Source of the DNA: Planctomycetota bacterium | GTDB lineage: Bacteria; Planctomycetota; UBA1135; GCA-002686595 | Length of the DNA: 6,246 nucleotides | Assembly (NCBI GenBank): GCA_022447405.1 | Contig: JAKVCE010000135.1 | Coordinates: 1 to 6,246 of the forward strand | Direction of reading: 5' to 3' | Part shown: positions 5,468 through 6,246 of the stretch, piece by piece | Layout of the letters: every line of letters starts with the position of its first letter | Numbering within the stretch: position 1 is the first letter of the stretch | Translations under genes and position numbers: made by a program | The notes under the pieces: generated by a model | Seen by the model: only the letters and a program-made list of their open reading frames with translations | Told to the model about the DNA's origin: nothing | Database searches by the model: none

Positions 5468-6246
5468 TCAGCTCTGTGCGTGGACGTCGGCGCTGTACTC
5501 CTCCAGCACCTGGCGCATGATCGCTATGTCGCTCTCGAAGGTCTCGGGCAAGAGGGGACCGAAGGAGAAGCGGAACCAGGACTCGTAGGGGGTGACGTAG
5601 TCCGGGTCCTTCGCGTGGGGGCGCGCCATGTCGCAGTCGATGCCGGCGAGGATGGCGGCGCCGTGCTTGAAGAGGCGGCGGTTCAGTTCGGCCGCGTTCA
5701 TGCCCTCGGGCAGCTGCATCCAGTGATAGAAGCCGCCGTCGCCGGTGGCGACACGGAGCCCCATCTCCTTGAAGGCCGCGCCGTAGCGCTCGCGCTGCAT
5801 GTCGTAGTGCTTCACCACCGCCTCGCGCGCCTCTGCCACGCGACTAGGCTCGAGCAGCTCGACGGCGTAGAGCTGTGAGGGGTGGCTCACGCCGCCCATG
5901 CCGAAGCTCGAGTAGTTGGAGAGCACCTCGATGTTGTGCTTGCTGGCGATGATCCAGCCGATGCGGATGCCCGGGCACTGGAGGCCCTTGGTGCAGGCGC
6001 CAGCGAGGAACACGTTGCTGTTGTCGAGGTCCTTGACGTAGCGGATGCCGCTGACGCCTCGGGAGTGGTGGAACATCTCGTAGGCCTCATCGAGCAGGAT
6101 GCCGCTCTTGGGCTGCTCGGCCAGGGCCATCAGCTCCTCGAGCTCGGCGTCCACCCGAGTGTGCCCCGTCGGGGTGCCCGGGTTGGAGATGATCGGCAAG
6201 AGGTGCGCCTTGGAGCCTAGACCCTCTCGGTCGAAGTAGACCGAGT
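5468..6246 (-). CDS. PLP-dependent aminotransferase, class I/II (fold type I), 5' end outside window
   Basis: The frame is open to the right edge; codons before the first candidate start (TTG at 6199) read SVYFDREGLGSKAHLL, so the N-terminus lies outside. The visible 258 residues are the C-terminal part of a family usually near 400. Motifs in order: NPGTPTG (6164-6184), the hallmark turn of class I/II enzymes; DEAY (6080-6091), whose Asp pairs with the PLP pyridine nitrogen and whose Tyr contacts its O3'; ACTK with the Schiff-base Lys at 5987-5989, followed by PGIRIGW whose Arg binds the PLP phosphate; and FRFSFG with the probable substrate carboxylate-binding Arg at 5570-5572. All key residues are present, so it should be active on an amino or keto acid. 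The stop TGA (5468-5470) is one base from the ATG of the downstream reductase, so both are in one operon. The exact substrate cannot be read; a C-S lyase or alpha-oxoamine-type activity is less likely but not excluded. Confidence 0.92.
   Translation of the reverse strand, partial: SVYFDREGLGSKAHLLPIISNPGTPTGHTRVDAELEELMALAEQPKSGILLDEAYEMFHHSRGVSGIRYVKDLDNSNVFLAGACTKGLQCPGIRIGWIIASKHNIEVLSNYSSFGMGGVSHPSQLYAVELLEPSRVAEAREAVVKHYDMQRERYGAAFKEMGLRVATGDGGFYHWMQLPEGMNAAELNRRLFKHGAAILAGIDCDMARPHAKDPDYVTPYESWFRFSFGPLLPETFESDIAIMRQVLEEYSADVHAQS

Noticed and set aside
6199..6199. TTG at 6199 as the true start of the aminotransferase
   Set aside because: The frame stays open to the window edge with plausible family sequence upstream, and starting here would remove about a third of the enzyme.
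5456..6220. Two long + strand open frames (140 and 112 codons) antisense to the aminotransferase
   Set aside because: They mirror a real gene in GC-rich DNA: the opposite strand carries all PLP-enzyme motifs, while these give low-complexity Val/Ala/Leu/Glu-rich protein.

Overview
The window is GC-rich bacterial DNA with densely packed genes. It reads as an ordinary chromosomal segment: I see no insertion sequence, phage gene, CRISPR array or rRNA. The initiator tRNA has every bacterial hallmark. The gene content is a large HEAT-repeat protein and a secreted multi-domain S41 peptidase whose N-terminal extension I associate with Planctomycetota and related GC-rich groups such as myxobacteria. 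That points to such a lineage, but the phylum is an inference and not demonstrated here.

Layout, left to right. (1) On the + strand, the 3' portion of a long HEAT/alpha-solenoid protein gene enters from outside the window and stops at 2120. Its last codons contain a perfect 22-bp palindrome. (2) A single tRNA-fMet(CAU) gene lies at 2157-2233. It has a plausible sigma70-type promoter whose -35 element overlaps the stop codon of the HEAT gene, and it is followed by a strong intrinsic terminator with a T9 tract. (3) Directly after the T-tract, a Shine-Dalgarno GGAG leads into a 751-aa, probably exported, S41-family peptidase. This protein keeps the tricorn/S41B-like His and Ser landmarks but lacks the Ctp-type catalytic lysine. 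It has a conserved N-terminal domain and an unassigned C-terminal domain. (4) The + strand genes meet a - strand operon stop-to-stop across only 23 bp. (5) The - strand operon consists of a fold-type I PLP-dependent aminotransferase (5'-truncated by the right edge) and, one base after its stop codon, a 298-aa NADP-type beta-hydroxyacid dehydrogenase / imine-reductase-like oxidoreductase.

How the genes work together: the aminotransferase and reductase are almost certainly co-transcribed and translationally coupled. They probably act in one small-molecule pathway, with transamination generating or consuming a carbonyl or imine and NADPH reducing it, but the substrate cannot be read from the sequence. 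The tRNA appears to be an independent transcription unit inserted between two protein genes. How the S41 gene is transcribed is unclear, because the tRNA terminator abuts its ribosome binding site.

I found no clear previously undescribed system. The most notable points are the tightly compacted HEAT stop / tRNA promoter / terminator / RBS junction (2091-2300), the non-canonical active-site positions in the S41 protein, and the transaminase-reductase pair.
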